DNA of 64,000 nt from Azolla caroliniana. Its lineage: Eukaryota; Polypodiophyta. The translations under genes and the position numbers were made by a program. The DNA lies in contig JBHGNT010000010.1 in NCBI GenBank assembly GCA_043228905.1, forward strand, positions 6,758,001 to 6,822,000. The letters are read 5' to 3'. Shown here piece after piece: positions 34,010 to 44,283 of the stretch (position 1 is its first letter; the number at the start of each line of letters is the position of its first letter). The notes beneath the pieces were generated by a model, which searched no databases, was not told where the DNA came from, and saw only the letters and a program-made list of their open reading frames with translations.

Positions 34010-37000
34010 GTGAACACGGGTGGCAAGGAGATGGAAAATCAACCGGAGGCTAACAACATGATGATGATGTTCAAGCGGATGCTTCAAGAACAATGTGCGA
34101 TGTCGGAGATAGCGGCGGCAGTAGAGCAACTCGTGCAACGGATCGGGCAATTCAACGGAAAGGACGTATCACGCTATCTTCGGGACTGGACTACAAGGCG
34201 GAAATGATACGGTGCGGGATTTCAGAAGGACTGCAAGTGACATCCTTCAAGGAAGTATCCACGGGCTACGACAACAAAATCCAACGTGGGAAGCGTTTGA
34301 AGAGGCGCTAAAGACCACGTTCGCTATCGAGGACTCCTCCAAGGCAACGCGGAGAGGATTCGAGGATTGGGTGGAAACGCCGGACAAGGGGATGAAGGTC
34401 CTCGATGTGTTTTCGGCATTCGAAAGTTAGTTCGGGAGGTTGTCTGCGAGAGATCAAGCTATCCTTGCACCGGACAAAGTTATCATGTTCTTACGAGCCG
34501 TAGACGTCTGGGACCGGAAGGATCTTGGAGTGCTGCTAGAGGATATAACTATCAAGAGTGGCCTCACCGAAACATGGGAAAGCGACAACCGCGGGAATAC
34601 GTGTTGGGGAGTCATCGGGAGCAAAGGTGTCTTTTTGGCCAGAAGTGCTAGAAAACACCGAGAAAACCGACTCCAACGAGATCCAAAGCACCGCGGAAGG
34701 CATCCGGGAAGCTACGGGATGGGAGTGCCCCATCGATAAGAATAGCGTATACGCCCTATGTCAATTACATGAGGTGTATGTGGACAAGAAGCGGCGACAC
34801 ACGAAGGATGCAACCGGACCATCGAAGACACCGGAGAGCTGGAACTCCGACGGAAGAGGGAAAGGAAAATCAATTCCGACATTCAAACTCGCTTTGAACA
34901 TCGAGCAACGGACGGACATAAAGAAAGTGTTCGAGGAGAGAATCCTCGACAGCCGGGTAGATTTTTCACTTCGGGAACTACTCGAAATAGCAAAAAAGGA
35001 GTTCCATGATCTTCTTGTGGATTTCGTAAAAAGAAAAAGGCAAACTACGGAGGAAAAAGCGCCGATGGTGAATGCAAATACCGTTCTGATGAACGACACC
35101 GAAGTGGAGGACGAGATTCCGAATTCCCACTATACAAAGCCACACTGGGCGCGTGCAACTACGGAGACTCCGGTCCGAATCGGCAACATCAAAGAGCCCG
35201 TGCTAGCATTGATTGATCACGGATCGGAGATCAATTTGATGTCCAAAGAGTTCTACCGGAAGGGGAAGTGGCCTATTAACACCAATCATGGATGGAAGAT
35301 CCGGGCGGCCACTAAAGCAACGGAAGATCTATTTGCGGCTTGTCCGGATGAAACTATGGATGATCGGGGATGCTAAAAGTTCATAGTCGACCATATTCAT
35401 GATTGTGAGAAAGTGCTTCGAAAATTAGAAGATGTGCACCTAACACTTTCTAGTGAGAAATCGGCATTTGGGCAAGAAGAAATATTGGTAGTCGGACATC
35501 TATGTGGGCCCTACGGCCGAAGACCGTCACCAACCAAGATCGATGCGATTCAAGCTATGAAAGAAGTATGCGAGTCACAATCCGAAGTCCGAAGGTTTCT
35601 TGGAGCATGTGCGTTCTATCACATATGGATTCCACACTATGCACATATTGCGGACCCACTCTATCACTTGTTGCGGAAGGGTAAGAAGTTCGAATGGAAA
35701 CCGGAGCATACCAAAGCCGTGAAGAAGCTCAAGAAATCACTACGGAGGGCAAAAGCACTAAAGAAGCCGAACTATGACCGACCGATCATAGTAACGGTTG
35801 ACACAAGTCCAACCGGAATCGGATGGGTCATCAATCAAACCGATCCGGATGGTTCACGATATCCGATCCGATTCGGAGCAAAGGTTCTCAACGAAAGGCA
35901 ACGCGGATATTCACAAGTCAAAAGAGAATTATGGGGAATCGTGTTGGCAATCAAATTGGATCGAGATTATTTGATCGGAGCCGAAGTAGTGATCGAAATG
36001 GATTGTCTTCCGATACTCGGGATGATGCGGTGTTGCACGATACCGGATGTGGCTATACTAAGATGGATTGCATATGTTAAGTCGCTTAATTCGGAGGTAC
36101 GACACATCTCCGGAAAAGACAACGCGGTATCGGATATGCTATCAAGGGCGCGGTTCGGAGATGACATAACCGATTCCGATAATGAAGAAGTTTCTGAAGA
36201 CTACTTTACTTCGGAGCACATATGCCGGGTAAATGTAATCTGAGAATTCCGGGAAGAAGAATACGAGGTAGAAAGCTTGCTGATTGGGAAAGTGCTACAA
36301 GAAATTGAGGAATCATCGGACAATAAAGAGAAGAGAGCCGAGATCCGAAGTAAGAAGCGGCAAGTCCGAAAGTTCTTCTTGAAAAATGGATTAATATGGA
36401 GGGAGCTGAAAAGACCGGATGACATACCACTTCGGGTAGTCGGGACGAAAGAGCAACGAAACCGGATAATGTCCGAATTTCACGAATCCGATTGGGCTGG
36501 ACATCGAGGAACATGGTCAACTTTTGTGAAAATCAAACAAAAATATTGGTGGAAAAACATGTACAAAGATATAGCGGAATTCACGGAAAGCTGCGAGAAG
36601 TGTCAAATCTACTCCGGAGTTCGACACCGAGATGAGTTACATCCGACATTCTCACCAACAATCAACTTCAAATGGATGGTCCATATTGTAGCCATGCCAA
36701 CTGGGATTGGACAAAAGAAGTACTTGGTGTTAGCTCGGGAAGATCTCACAAACCAAGTAGAAGGTCGGGCGCTACGAAGGAAAACATGTTCTGCAGTATG
36801 CCAATTTCTTTTGGAGGAGGTGTTTTGTAGGTACGAGTGCGTAGGACAAGTGATTGCGGATCGGGGAGAACTCGACTCTGATAAAGCTAAGGAATTCTTC
36901 ACCAAACATGGAGTTCGGTTAACACTGACAACGGCATACAATCCAGAAGCCAATGGGAAGATCAAACGAGGACATAGTCCGATTGTCAAAGCACTTGCAA

Positions 37001-37117
37001 AGGCATGCGATGGAAGGGTGAAGGATTGGCCGTAGATGCTTCCGTATGCACTATGGGCGGATCGGACGACGCATAGCTCCGTAACCGGTTACATGCCGCT
37101 AGAACTCATGACCGGAC
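34010..37117 (+). pseudogene. Gypsy-1 gag-pol, 5' part, inactivated
   Basis: The gag start (QLVQRIGQFNGKDVSRYLRD) is at 34010-34207, followed by frame changes. From 34558 one frame runs to Copia-2 with in-frame stops at 35374, 36241 and 37033. It encodes a region with FEERILDSRVDFSLRELLEI and the protease LALIDHGSEINLM, with DHG where most families have D-S/T-G. Immediately after, the frame jumps to the end of reverse transcriptase (VLRKLEDVHLTLSSEKSAFG), so the RT core with its YxDD box is deleted. RNase H (TVDTSPTGIGWVINQ; RELWGIVLAIKLDRDYL) follows, then the integrase zinc region (CEKCQIYSG) and core (VIADRGELDSDKAKEF). At the third integrase position the motif reads NGKIK, so Lys stands where the catalytic Glu belongs. 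The wording resembles a Ty3 lineage also seen in fungi and non-flowering plants. Confidence 0.85.
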
Positions 37118-37970
37118 TGTTAATTATCCGGTCACTATTTTGTTTTGTTTTTTTTTAATAACATTTATTATTATTATTATTAGATAGTAATATGAAACAA
37201 AACAAAAGTTTTGTTTCTTTAGTAATTATTACCCTTACTTTATTCTTTAAAAGGGTAAATGTAAGTTACGTTTTTTAGTGAGTAAAGAAAGAAAATAATA
37301 ATAGTAATAATAATAATAAAGAGTAAAACAAAACAAAACGATCGTTTTTGTTTTGAGAGAGACAAAGAGAAGGTGGAAAGGAGATATATATATATATGGG
37401 AAGAGATGAGAACAAAGTATGAGAGCGTGAAGGAGAGTGAAGCATTGTGAAGCATAGAGAAGCTTAGTGAAGCTTGGTGAAGCTTGGTGAAGCTTGGTGA
37501 AGCTTGGTGAAGCTTGGTGGAGCTTGGTGAAGCTTGGTGCTCGACTCATCTACTCTTAATCTTCTTTCCATCTCCGCTACTCAACGTGAGATCTACACGG
37601 CTACTACTTCGACTTGTGGACATTCTTATCCGGGTTTTCTTCTCTCTTCTTTTCTACTATATGCTTGAGAGATAGTCTTATCCCTTTGGATTATTGTACC
37701 ATTCTTGTCGGTAGTATTATGCTACATATCTCTACATATTTCTAGTATATCTAGAAGTAGAACTTGTACTTTGTGTTGTATCTCTTTCTTGATAGTGGAT
37801 TGGTTTTGGACTTTTGTCCCGTGGTTGTTTCCCTCATTGAGGGTTTTTCCACGTTAAATCTTGTGTAATCTTTTTTGTGTCATTGTGTGTGTGTTGTTGT
37901 GTTCCTTTTACATTATAATCGAGCATAAAACGTGACGCGTGTTACACTCTTACGTGTCTATACCTCTTCA
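37118..37970 (+). repeat. Copia-2 5' LTR
   Basis: Starts TGTTAATT and ends CCTCTTCA. It contains TTA and TAA trinucleotide runs, a TATA-like (AT)n block near 37385-37397, and a tandem 10-bp motif (TGAAGCTTGG) repeated about eight times near 37450-37540. Confidence 0.95.
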
Positions 37971-37972
37971 AG

Positions 37973-37984
37973 TGGTATCAGAGC
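37973..37984 (+). promoter_or_regulatory. Copia-2 primer-binding site
   Basis: TGGTATCAGAGC, two bases after the LTR, the standard initiator-Met-tRNA site of plant copia elements. Confidence 0.92.
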
Positions 37985-38014
37985 GGAGGTTGTGTTTTTT
38001 TTGCTCGATTATAA

Positions 38015-41000
38015 ATGGAGGCAAACACATCAACAATGGTTGTTTTAAATGGCACGAACTATCAAAAATGGAAAGGAAAAATGAAAGATTTGCTTTTTGT
38101 TAAAAATATGCATTTACCTATATTTGCAAAAATTAAACCCGAAAAGAAAAATAATGAGGAGTGGGATTTTGAAAATGAACAAGTATGTGCTTTCATTCGA
38201 CAATGGGTAGGAGATAATGTCTTGAATCATATTGTGAATGAAACAAATGCAAAGACTTTGTGGAATAAATTAGAAACCTTATATGCTTCTAGAACCGGTA
38301 ACAATAAGTTGTTTTTACTTAAACAAGCAATGCATTTGACTTATAAAGAAAATAAGTCGGTTTTAGATCATTTAAATGAGTTTCAAGGATGTTTTGATCA
38401 ATTGTCTAGCATGGGTATAAAGTTTGAAGAAGAAGTTCTTTCTTTATGGTTGCTAAATACTCTTCCCGAGTCATGGGAAACATTTAGGGTTACTCTAGCT
38501 AGTGCGGCTCCTAAGGAAGGCATGACAATGGAACTTGTGAAGAGTGGAATTCTAAATGAAGAAATTCGGCGAAGGACGCAAGGAGCAACATCAAACATGG
38601 ACGCCTTCGTTGCAGAAAATAGAGGAAGAAGCCAAAAGAGGAGTGATGACCGAAACAACAAAGGTAGAAGTAGAAGTAAGTCAAAGTCTAAATATAAAGA
38701 TTTAGTTTGTCATTTTTGTGGTAAGACAGGTCACATAAAGAAATATTGTTTCAAATGGAAGAAGGAAAATAAGGTGTCGAACTACATGAAAGATAAGAAA
38801 AATGTGAATGACAATATCGATTCTGTTAATGTTGCTTCCTCTAATGATTTACTTGTTGTATGTACAAGTTACAATGAAGTTAACATAAGTAGCCATGAAA
38901 CCACTTGGGTTCTTGATAGTGGTGCCTCCCACCATGTTACGTCCAGAAGGGATTTTTTCTCATCTTACACTCCAGGTGACTATGGTGTTGTGAAGATGGG
39001 GAATGATGGATTCGCAAAGGTAATCGGCACAGGAACCATTTGCTTGCAAACCAACACGGGATCTAAGTTGATTCTACATCAAGTACGACACGTGCCCGAT
39101 ATTAGGTTGGATCTAATCTCCACAGGTACATTAGATGACGAGGGTTATAGTCATGCGTCTCAAAATGGTAAGTGGAAAATTTGTAAGGGTTCTATGATTA
39201 TTGCGAAAGCTAATAAATGTTGTCATAATGGTTTATATCTTTTGCAAGCTTCTGTCTCTACTGACTTTGTCAATGTAGTTGAAAATCAAGATGTTTCAAA
39301 ATTGTGGCATAAGAGATTGTCCCATATTAGTGAAAAGGGACTTGACTTTCTAGCAAAAAAGAACGTCCTACCAGGTTTAAAAGATGTGAAGTTAGATACA
39401 TGTGATCACTATTTGGCAGGGAAGGCTAAGAGGGTTTCCTTTAAGCATTCTTCTCTTCGACGAAAAGGTATACTCGATCTAGTGCATTCTGATGTGTGTG
39501 GACCCTTGAAGGTAAGGTCAATGGGTGGAGCACTTTATTTCGTTACTTTCATTGATGATCATTCTAGGAAGCTCTGGGTTCGAATGTTGAAATCAAAAGA
39601 TCAAGTTTTTGATGTTTTTAAAGAGTTTCATGTTTTTGTTGAGAGAGAAACAGGGAAGAAACTGAAGTGTATTCGTAGCGATAATGGTGGCGAATACTGT
39701 GGATCTTTCGATGCGTATTGTCGAGAGCAAGGTATCAAACATCAAAGAACCCCTCCTAAGACTCCCCAATTAAATGGTTTGGCCGAAAGAATGAATAGAA
39801 CCTTAGTTGAAAGAGTTAAGTGCTTACTCTCAGATGCAAGGTTACCTAAATCATTTTGGGGTGAGGCTTTGAATACTGTTGCACATATCATTAATTTATC
39901 TCCTACTACCGCATTGCAAGGTGATGTACCAAATAGAGTATGGTATGGTAAAGATGTCTCTTATGATTATTTACGTGTGTTTGGGTGTAAGTGTTTTGTG
40001 CATATACCCAAGGATGAAAGATCAAAGTTAGATGCTAAATCTAAACAATGCATTTTTATTGGATATGGTCAAGATGATTTTGGTTATAGGTGTTACGATC
40101 CTGTGGGAAAGAAGCTTATTAGGAGTCGTGACGTAGTGTTCATCGAAGACCAAACCATTGAGGACATTGACAAGGCGGAAAGGTCAAATACCCCTTCAGA
40201 TGGTGACCTAGTAGATATTGAACCAATTCCTATGATGGATGATGATACACAAGAGAGTGCCTCACAACAAGAAGAGCAACATGAGGATGTTGTTGAGCCG
40301 TTGATTATAGATGATGCTAGTAATGATGTTGTTTTGCCAGAGACAGGTCTTGAGCGGGGGGAGGAACTCCCATTACAAGAGGTGGCAAATCAACCTTTAA
40401 GGAGATCTACTAGAGAACGACGACCATCCATGAGGTATCCTAGCTCTGAATATGTTTTACTCACTAATGACGGTGAACCGGAAAGTTTTCATGATGTGCA
40501 AACTCTTAAAGACAAAGATAGTTGGGTAGAGGCCATGCATGAAGAAATTAATTCTTTGAAAAAGAATAACACATTTGAGCTAGTTGAACTTCCTAAGGGT
40601 AGGAAAGCTTTGAAAAATAAATGGGTGTTTAAGTTGAAAAGGGGTGATGATAACTTTATAAAATATAAAGCTCGTTTGGTAGTAAAAGGATATGGTCAAA
40701 AGAAAGGAATTGACTTTGATGAAATTTTCTCACCAGTTGTGAAATTAAGTTCAATACGAATTGTGTTAGGTTTGGTAGCTAGTTTAAACCTTGAACTTGA
40801 ACAACTAGATGTGAAAACTGCTTTTTTACATGGTGACTTAAACGAGGAAATATACATGGAACAACCGGAGGGTTTTAAAGAGAAAGGGAAAGAACATTTG
40901 GTATGTAGGTTGAAAAAGAGTCTCTATGGCCTAAAACAAGCACCGCGCCAATGGTATAAAAAGTTTGATTCTTTTATGGTGAATCAAGGTTATAAAAGAA

Positions 41001-42031
41001 CTAATGTGGACCATTGTGTGTATGTTAAACAATTTGAGGATGGTAATTTTATTATACTTCTTTTGTATGTTGATGATATGCTAATTGTTGGGCAAGACCT
41101 AAATATGATTAATAGGTTAAAAGTGGAGTTATCTAAGACTTTTGACATGAAAGATTTAGGGCCTTCTAAGCACATTTTAGGTATGCAAATAACTCGTGAT
41201 AGAGAATCAAAGAAATTGTGGCTTTCACAAGAAACATACATAGAAAGAATCCTCGAAAGGTTCAACATGCAACATTCGAAACCAGTAAGTACTCCCCTTG
41301 CCACTCACTTTAAATTGAGTAGGAAATATTGTCCAGTTACCGAGGAGGAAAGAGATGAGATGTCATCGATTCCCTATGCCTCGGCGGTTGGATCTTTAAT
41401 GTATGCTATGGTTAGCACACGACCAGATATTGCACACGCAGTTGGTACAGTGAGTAGGTATCTCTCTAACCCTGGTAAATCTCATTGGAATGCTGTAAAA
41501 TGGATTCTACGGTATTTGAGAGGTACATCTAAGTTGTGCATTTGTTTTGGAGGTTCTAAACCAATTCTTGAAGGCTTTACAGATGCGGACATGGCTGGAG
41601 ATCTTGATGGTAGGAAATCGACATCCGGTTTCTTATTTACTTTTGCAGGGGGAGCTATATCATGGCAATCCAAATTGCAAAAGTGTGTTGCCTTGTCCAC
41701 TACGGAAGCTGAATACATTGTGGCAACTGAGGCTGGCAAAGAAATGCTTTGGATGAAAAGGTTTCTTTTAGAATTGGGTTTGAGCCAATTAACTTATGTG
41801 GTTTTTTGTGACAGTCAAAGTGCAATGGACCTAAGCAAGAACTCAATGTATCACTCACGAACAAAACATATTGATGTGAGGTATCATTGGTTACGATTAG
41901 CTATCGAGGAGCAAAAGTTGCAACTAGAGAAAGTTCACACTGATGACAACGTTGCTGACATGCTAACAAAGGTGGTTCCAAGGGAGAAGCTTGAGCTATG
42001 TGCCAAGCTTGCCGGAATGGAGATGAATTGA
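38015..42031 (+). CDS. Copia-2 gag-pol polyprotein
   Basis: A 1,338-residue open frame from the first ATG after the primer site. Order: gag (NYQKWKGKMKDLLF near 10); CCHC knuckle CHFCGKTGHIKKYC (232); protease VLDSGASHHVT (301); integrase zinc region LWHKRLSHIS (430) to CDHYLAGK; integrase core FIDDHSRKLW (D514/D515), DNGGEY (D556) and NGLAERMN (E591); reverse transcriptase SLYGLKQAPRQWYKKF and LLYVDDML (1018); and RNase H STTEAEYIVA with FCDSQSAMDLSKN, ending DMLTKVVPREKLE. One oddity: the second Cys of the HHCC zinc site is Tyr466 (CDHY; Copia-1 has CTDC), a single G-to-A change, which may weaken the integrase N-terminal fold. All other motifs are intact. Confidence 0.95.
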   Translation: MEANTSTMVVLNGTNYQKWKGKMKDLLFVKNMHLPIFAKIKPEKKNNEEWDFENEQVCAFIRQWVGDNVLNHIVNETNAKTLWNKLETLYASRTGNNKLFLLKQAMHLTYKENKSVLDHLNEFQGCFDQLSSMGIKFEEEVLSLWLLNTLPESWETFRVTLASAAPKEGMTMELVKSGILNEEIRRRTQGATSNMDAFVAENRGRSQKRSDDRNNKGRSRSKSKSKYKDLVCHFCGKTGHIKKYCFKWKKENKVSNYMKDKKNVNDNIDSVNVASSNDLLVVCTSYNEVNISSHETTWVLDSGASHHVTSRRDFFSSYTPGDYGVVKMGNDGFAKVIGTGTICLQTNTGSKLILHQVRHVPDIRLDLISTGTLDDEGYSHASQNGKWKICKGSMIIAKANKCCHNGLYLLQASVSTDFVNVVENQDVSKLWHKRLSHISEKGLDFLAKKNVLPGLKDVKLDTCDHYLAGKAKRVSFKHSSLRRKGILDLVHSDVCGPLKVRSMGGALYFVTFIDDHSRKLWVRMLKSKDQVFDVFKEFHVFVERETGKKLKCIRSDNGGEYCGSFDAYCREQGIKHQRTPPKTPQLNGLAERMNRTLVERVKCLLSDARLPKSFWGEALNTVAHIINLSPTTALQGDVPNRVWYGKDVSYDYLRVFGCKCFVHIPKDERSKLDAKSKQCIFIGYGQDDFGYRCYDPVGKKLIRSRDVVFIEDQTIEDIDKAERSNTPSDGDLVDIEPIPMMDDDTQESASQQEEQHEDVVEPLIIDDASNDVVLPETGLERGEELPLQEVANQPLRRSTRERRPSMRYPSSEYVLLTNDGEPESFHDVQTLKDKDSWVEAMHEEINSLKKNNTFELVELPKGRKALKNKWVFKLKRGDDNFIKYKARLVVKGYGQKKGIDFDEIFSPVVKLSSIRIVLGLVASLNLELEQLDVKTAFLHGDLNEEIYMEQPEGFKEKGKEHLVCRLKKSLYGLKQAPRQWYKKFDSFMVNQGYKRTNVDHCVYVKQFEDGNFIILLLYVDDMLIVGQDLNMINRLKVELSKTFDMKDLGPSKHILGMQITRDRESKKLWLSQETYIERILERFNMQHSKPVSTPLATHFKLSRKYCPVTEEERDEMSSIPYASAVGSLMYAMVSTRPDIAHAVGTVSRYLSNPGKSHWNAVKWILRYLRGTSKLCICFGGSKPILEGFTDADMAGDLDGRKSTSGFLFTFAGGAISWQSKLQKCVALSTTEAEYIVATEAGKEMLWMKRFLLELGLSQLTYVVFCDSQSAMDLSKNSMYHSRTKHIDVRYHWLRLAIEEQKLQLEKVHTDDNVADMLTKVVPREKLELCAKLAGMEMN

Positions 42032-42060
42032 GACACAAGCAATTCTCTCCTTGTGTGACC

Positions 42061-42070
42061 GGAGGGGGAG
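42061..42070 (+). promoter_or_regulatory. Copia-2 polypurine tract
   Basis: GGAGGGGGAG two bases before the 3' LTR, the expected plus-strand primer. Confidence 0.88.
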
Positions 42071-42072
42071 AT

Positions 42073-42923
42073 TGTTAATTATCCGGTCACTATTTTGTTT
42101 TGTTTTTTTTTAATAACATTTATTATTATTATTATTAGATAGTAATATGAAACAAAACAAAAGTTTTGTTTCTTTAGTAATTATTACCCTTACTTTATTC
42201 TTTAAAAGGGTAAATGTAAGTTACGTTTTTTAGTGAGTAAAGAAAGAAAATAATAATAGTAATAATAATAATAAAGAGTAAAACAAAACAAAACGACCGT
42301 TTTTGTTTTGAGAGAGACAAAGAGAAGGTGGAAAGGAGATATATATATATGGGAAGAGATGAGAACAAAGTATGAGAGCGTGAAGGAGAGTGAAGCATTG
42401 TGAAGCATAGAGAAGCTTAGTGAAGCTTGGTGAAGCTTGGTGAAGCTTGGTGAAGCTTGGTGAAGCTTGGTGGAGCTTGGTGAAGCTTGGTGCTCGACTC
42501 ATCTACTCTTAATCTTCTTTCCATCTCCGCTACTCAACGTGAGATCTACACGGCTACTACTTCGACTTGTGGACATTCTTATCCGGGTTTTCTTCTCTCT
42601 TCTTTTCTACTATATGCTTGAGAGATAGTCTTATCCCTTTGGATTATTGTACCATTCTTGTCGGTAGTATTATGCTACATATCTCTACATATTTCTAGTA
42701 TATCTAGAAGTAGAACTTGTACTTTGTGTTGTATCTCTTTCTTGATAGTGGATTGGTTTTGGACTTTTGTCCTGTGGTTGTTTCCCTCATTGAGGGTTTT
42801 TCCACGTTAAATCTTGTGTAATCTTTTTTGTGTCATTGTGTGTGTGTTGTTGTGTTCCTTTTACATTATAATCGAGCATAAAACGTGACGCGTGTTACAC
42901 TCTTACGTGTCTATACCTCTTCA
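42073..42923 (+). repeat. Copia-2 3' LTR
   Basis: 851 bp, nearly identical to the 5' LTR, ending at the CGGAC target duplication. It has the same 10-bp TGAAGCTTGG array near 42417-42492. Confidence 0.95.
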
Positions 42924-43497
42924 CGGACAAGCACCGGTAATGCCAACGGAAACCGCGATCGCGACATGGACAGTGCTACCGTGGAAGGAAGAGATGAGTT
43001 GGGAAGAACTACTAGCGGTCTGGATACGACAACTAGAGGGAAGACCCGAAGACGTAGCAGAAGCAATGCGCCAACAACAAGAAGCGCGATTCCAGAATAA
43101 AAGCCGGTTCGACACAAAGCACCGACTACGACCGTGGAAGATTGAAGAAGGAGATTGGGTGATTGTCTACGACAGTAGTTTGGATCATCAACATACAACG
43201 ATGCGGAAGTTCGCGAAAAGGTGGTACGGGCCATATGAGGTTCGGGAAGTTTTCGACAACGGAACTTACCGACTATGCGAGTTGGATGGAACGATGCTAC
43301 GAGTGCCTATAGCCGGGAAACAGGTGAAGATTTTCAAGAAGCGGACTGATGAAGAACCCTATGTGATCCTAGGCAAGACCGATAAGAAGGAGCAATCAGA
43401 CGAAGATCGCGGTGATGCGGAAAGCGAAGAAAGTGGATTACAACTCATAGTCGACTTAAGGGGAGAATCGGAGGAAGCTTCGGATGAAGGTGAATAG
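42924..43497 (+). pseudogene. Gypsy-1 integrase C-terminal part
   Basis: Continuation of the Gypsy-1 polyprotein after Copia-2, starting in the duplicated CGGAC. It encodes the integrase tail with HRLRPWKIEEGDWVIVYDSS and KRWYGPYEVREVFDNGTYRL, the GPY/F-type module, then an acidic tail. The frame is open to the stop at 43495 and lies directly before the purine tract and 3' LTR. Confidence 0.85.
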
Positions 43498-43553
43498 CAA
43501 GCATCGGGGACTTTGGCACATACCGGAGGATGTGCGGGTTCGGAGGGGGTGAG

Positions 43554-44283
43554 TGTCGTAGTGGGAATCACACACTACGTGAAATATGTAAAATACTATA
43601 TCCGATTTAAAGTACGTATAATAAATAAAATAAAATATTAAAATATATTTATTACATGCATAGGGCAAGATCCAAACCCTATACCTCCATGTACACAAAC
43701 CCCAACCTTACCATTGTACTAACTTATCCTAAGTGTTCTAAATATAGATTTAATACGTATAATACCTTTATTTATGCCTACCTTTATTAAAAGGTAAGTC
43801 ATGCATTTTAAAAAAAATGCATGAATACTTTATTTATAAGAAAAATGTACACCAATAAAAAATGACTCATGCACATCTGACGAGCATGAGCACTATATTT
43901 AGGAAATAAAAGCATAGTGTAAAAAGGCAACTCATGCACATTTAGTGTGCATGAACACTTTAGAAAAAGCATGACGCTATGCTTAGCCTCTTCTATCCTT
44001 ATATAAGGAGGAGAGAATGATGTATGGGGGTTGTTGATTATTTTACAAGGGTTGATTAATATAATATATTTGTGGGATTCACGAATTTGCTAACTATTTT
44101 TCACTCTTAATCTAAGTACTCACTAATACACTATACTCATGGGATTCACGAGTTTTTCATATATTTCTTTCTTACAATATATTTCATATTCTTAATTGCC
44201 TTAGAATTTTCTTTTCTCCTAGTCCAAAACCTCAGTGGTTCCCACCCGACTCACGCAACGATCCGGAGCAGAAAGGCACGAGA
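43554..44283 (+). repeat. Gypsy-1 3' LTR
   Basis: Same length as the 5' LTR but with scattered substitutions, for example GTGGGAATC for GTGTGAATC at the start and ACGAGA for ACGACA at the end. It is followed by the ACGT(T) target duplication and the resumption of the copia relic. Confidence 0.9.

Larger units (their letters stand above)
37118..42923 (+). mobile_element. Copia-2: complete young Ty1/copia retrotransposon
   Basis: A 5.8-kb element with LTRs at 37118-37970 (853 bp) and 42073-42923 (851 bp). It has a perfect target duplication CGGAC (37113-37117 and 42924-42928), a primer site TGGTATCAGAGC, a purine tract GGAGGGGGAG at 42061, and one open polyprotein. By eye the LTRs differ by two substitutions (GATCG/GACCG; CCCG/CCTG) and one TA unit. 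It is inserted in the integrase region of Gypsy-1, so it is younger than that element. Its coding sequence is AT-rich, in contrast to Copia-1. Confidence 0.96.
33263..44283 (+). mobile_element. Gypsy-1: decayed Ty3 element, split by Copia-2
   Basis: LTRs at 33263-33992 and 43554-44283 (730 bp each) start TGTCGTAG and end near ACGACA/ACGAGA. A purine tract CGGAGGGGGTGAG precedes the right LTR. The bases flanking the element are AACGT/ACGT on both sides, a 4-5-bp target duplication inside the copia relic. The LTRs differ at many sites, clearly more than in the other three elements, so this is an older insertion. The coding part has several stops, lacks most of the reverse transcriptase, and is interrupted at 37113-37117 by Copia-2. 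Without Copia-2 it would be about 5.2 kb. Confidence 0.92.

Noticed and set aside
34010-36243. Functional Ty3 polyprotein in Gypsy-1
   Set aside because: Frame changes, three stops, missing RT core and the altered integrase residue exclude it.
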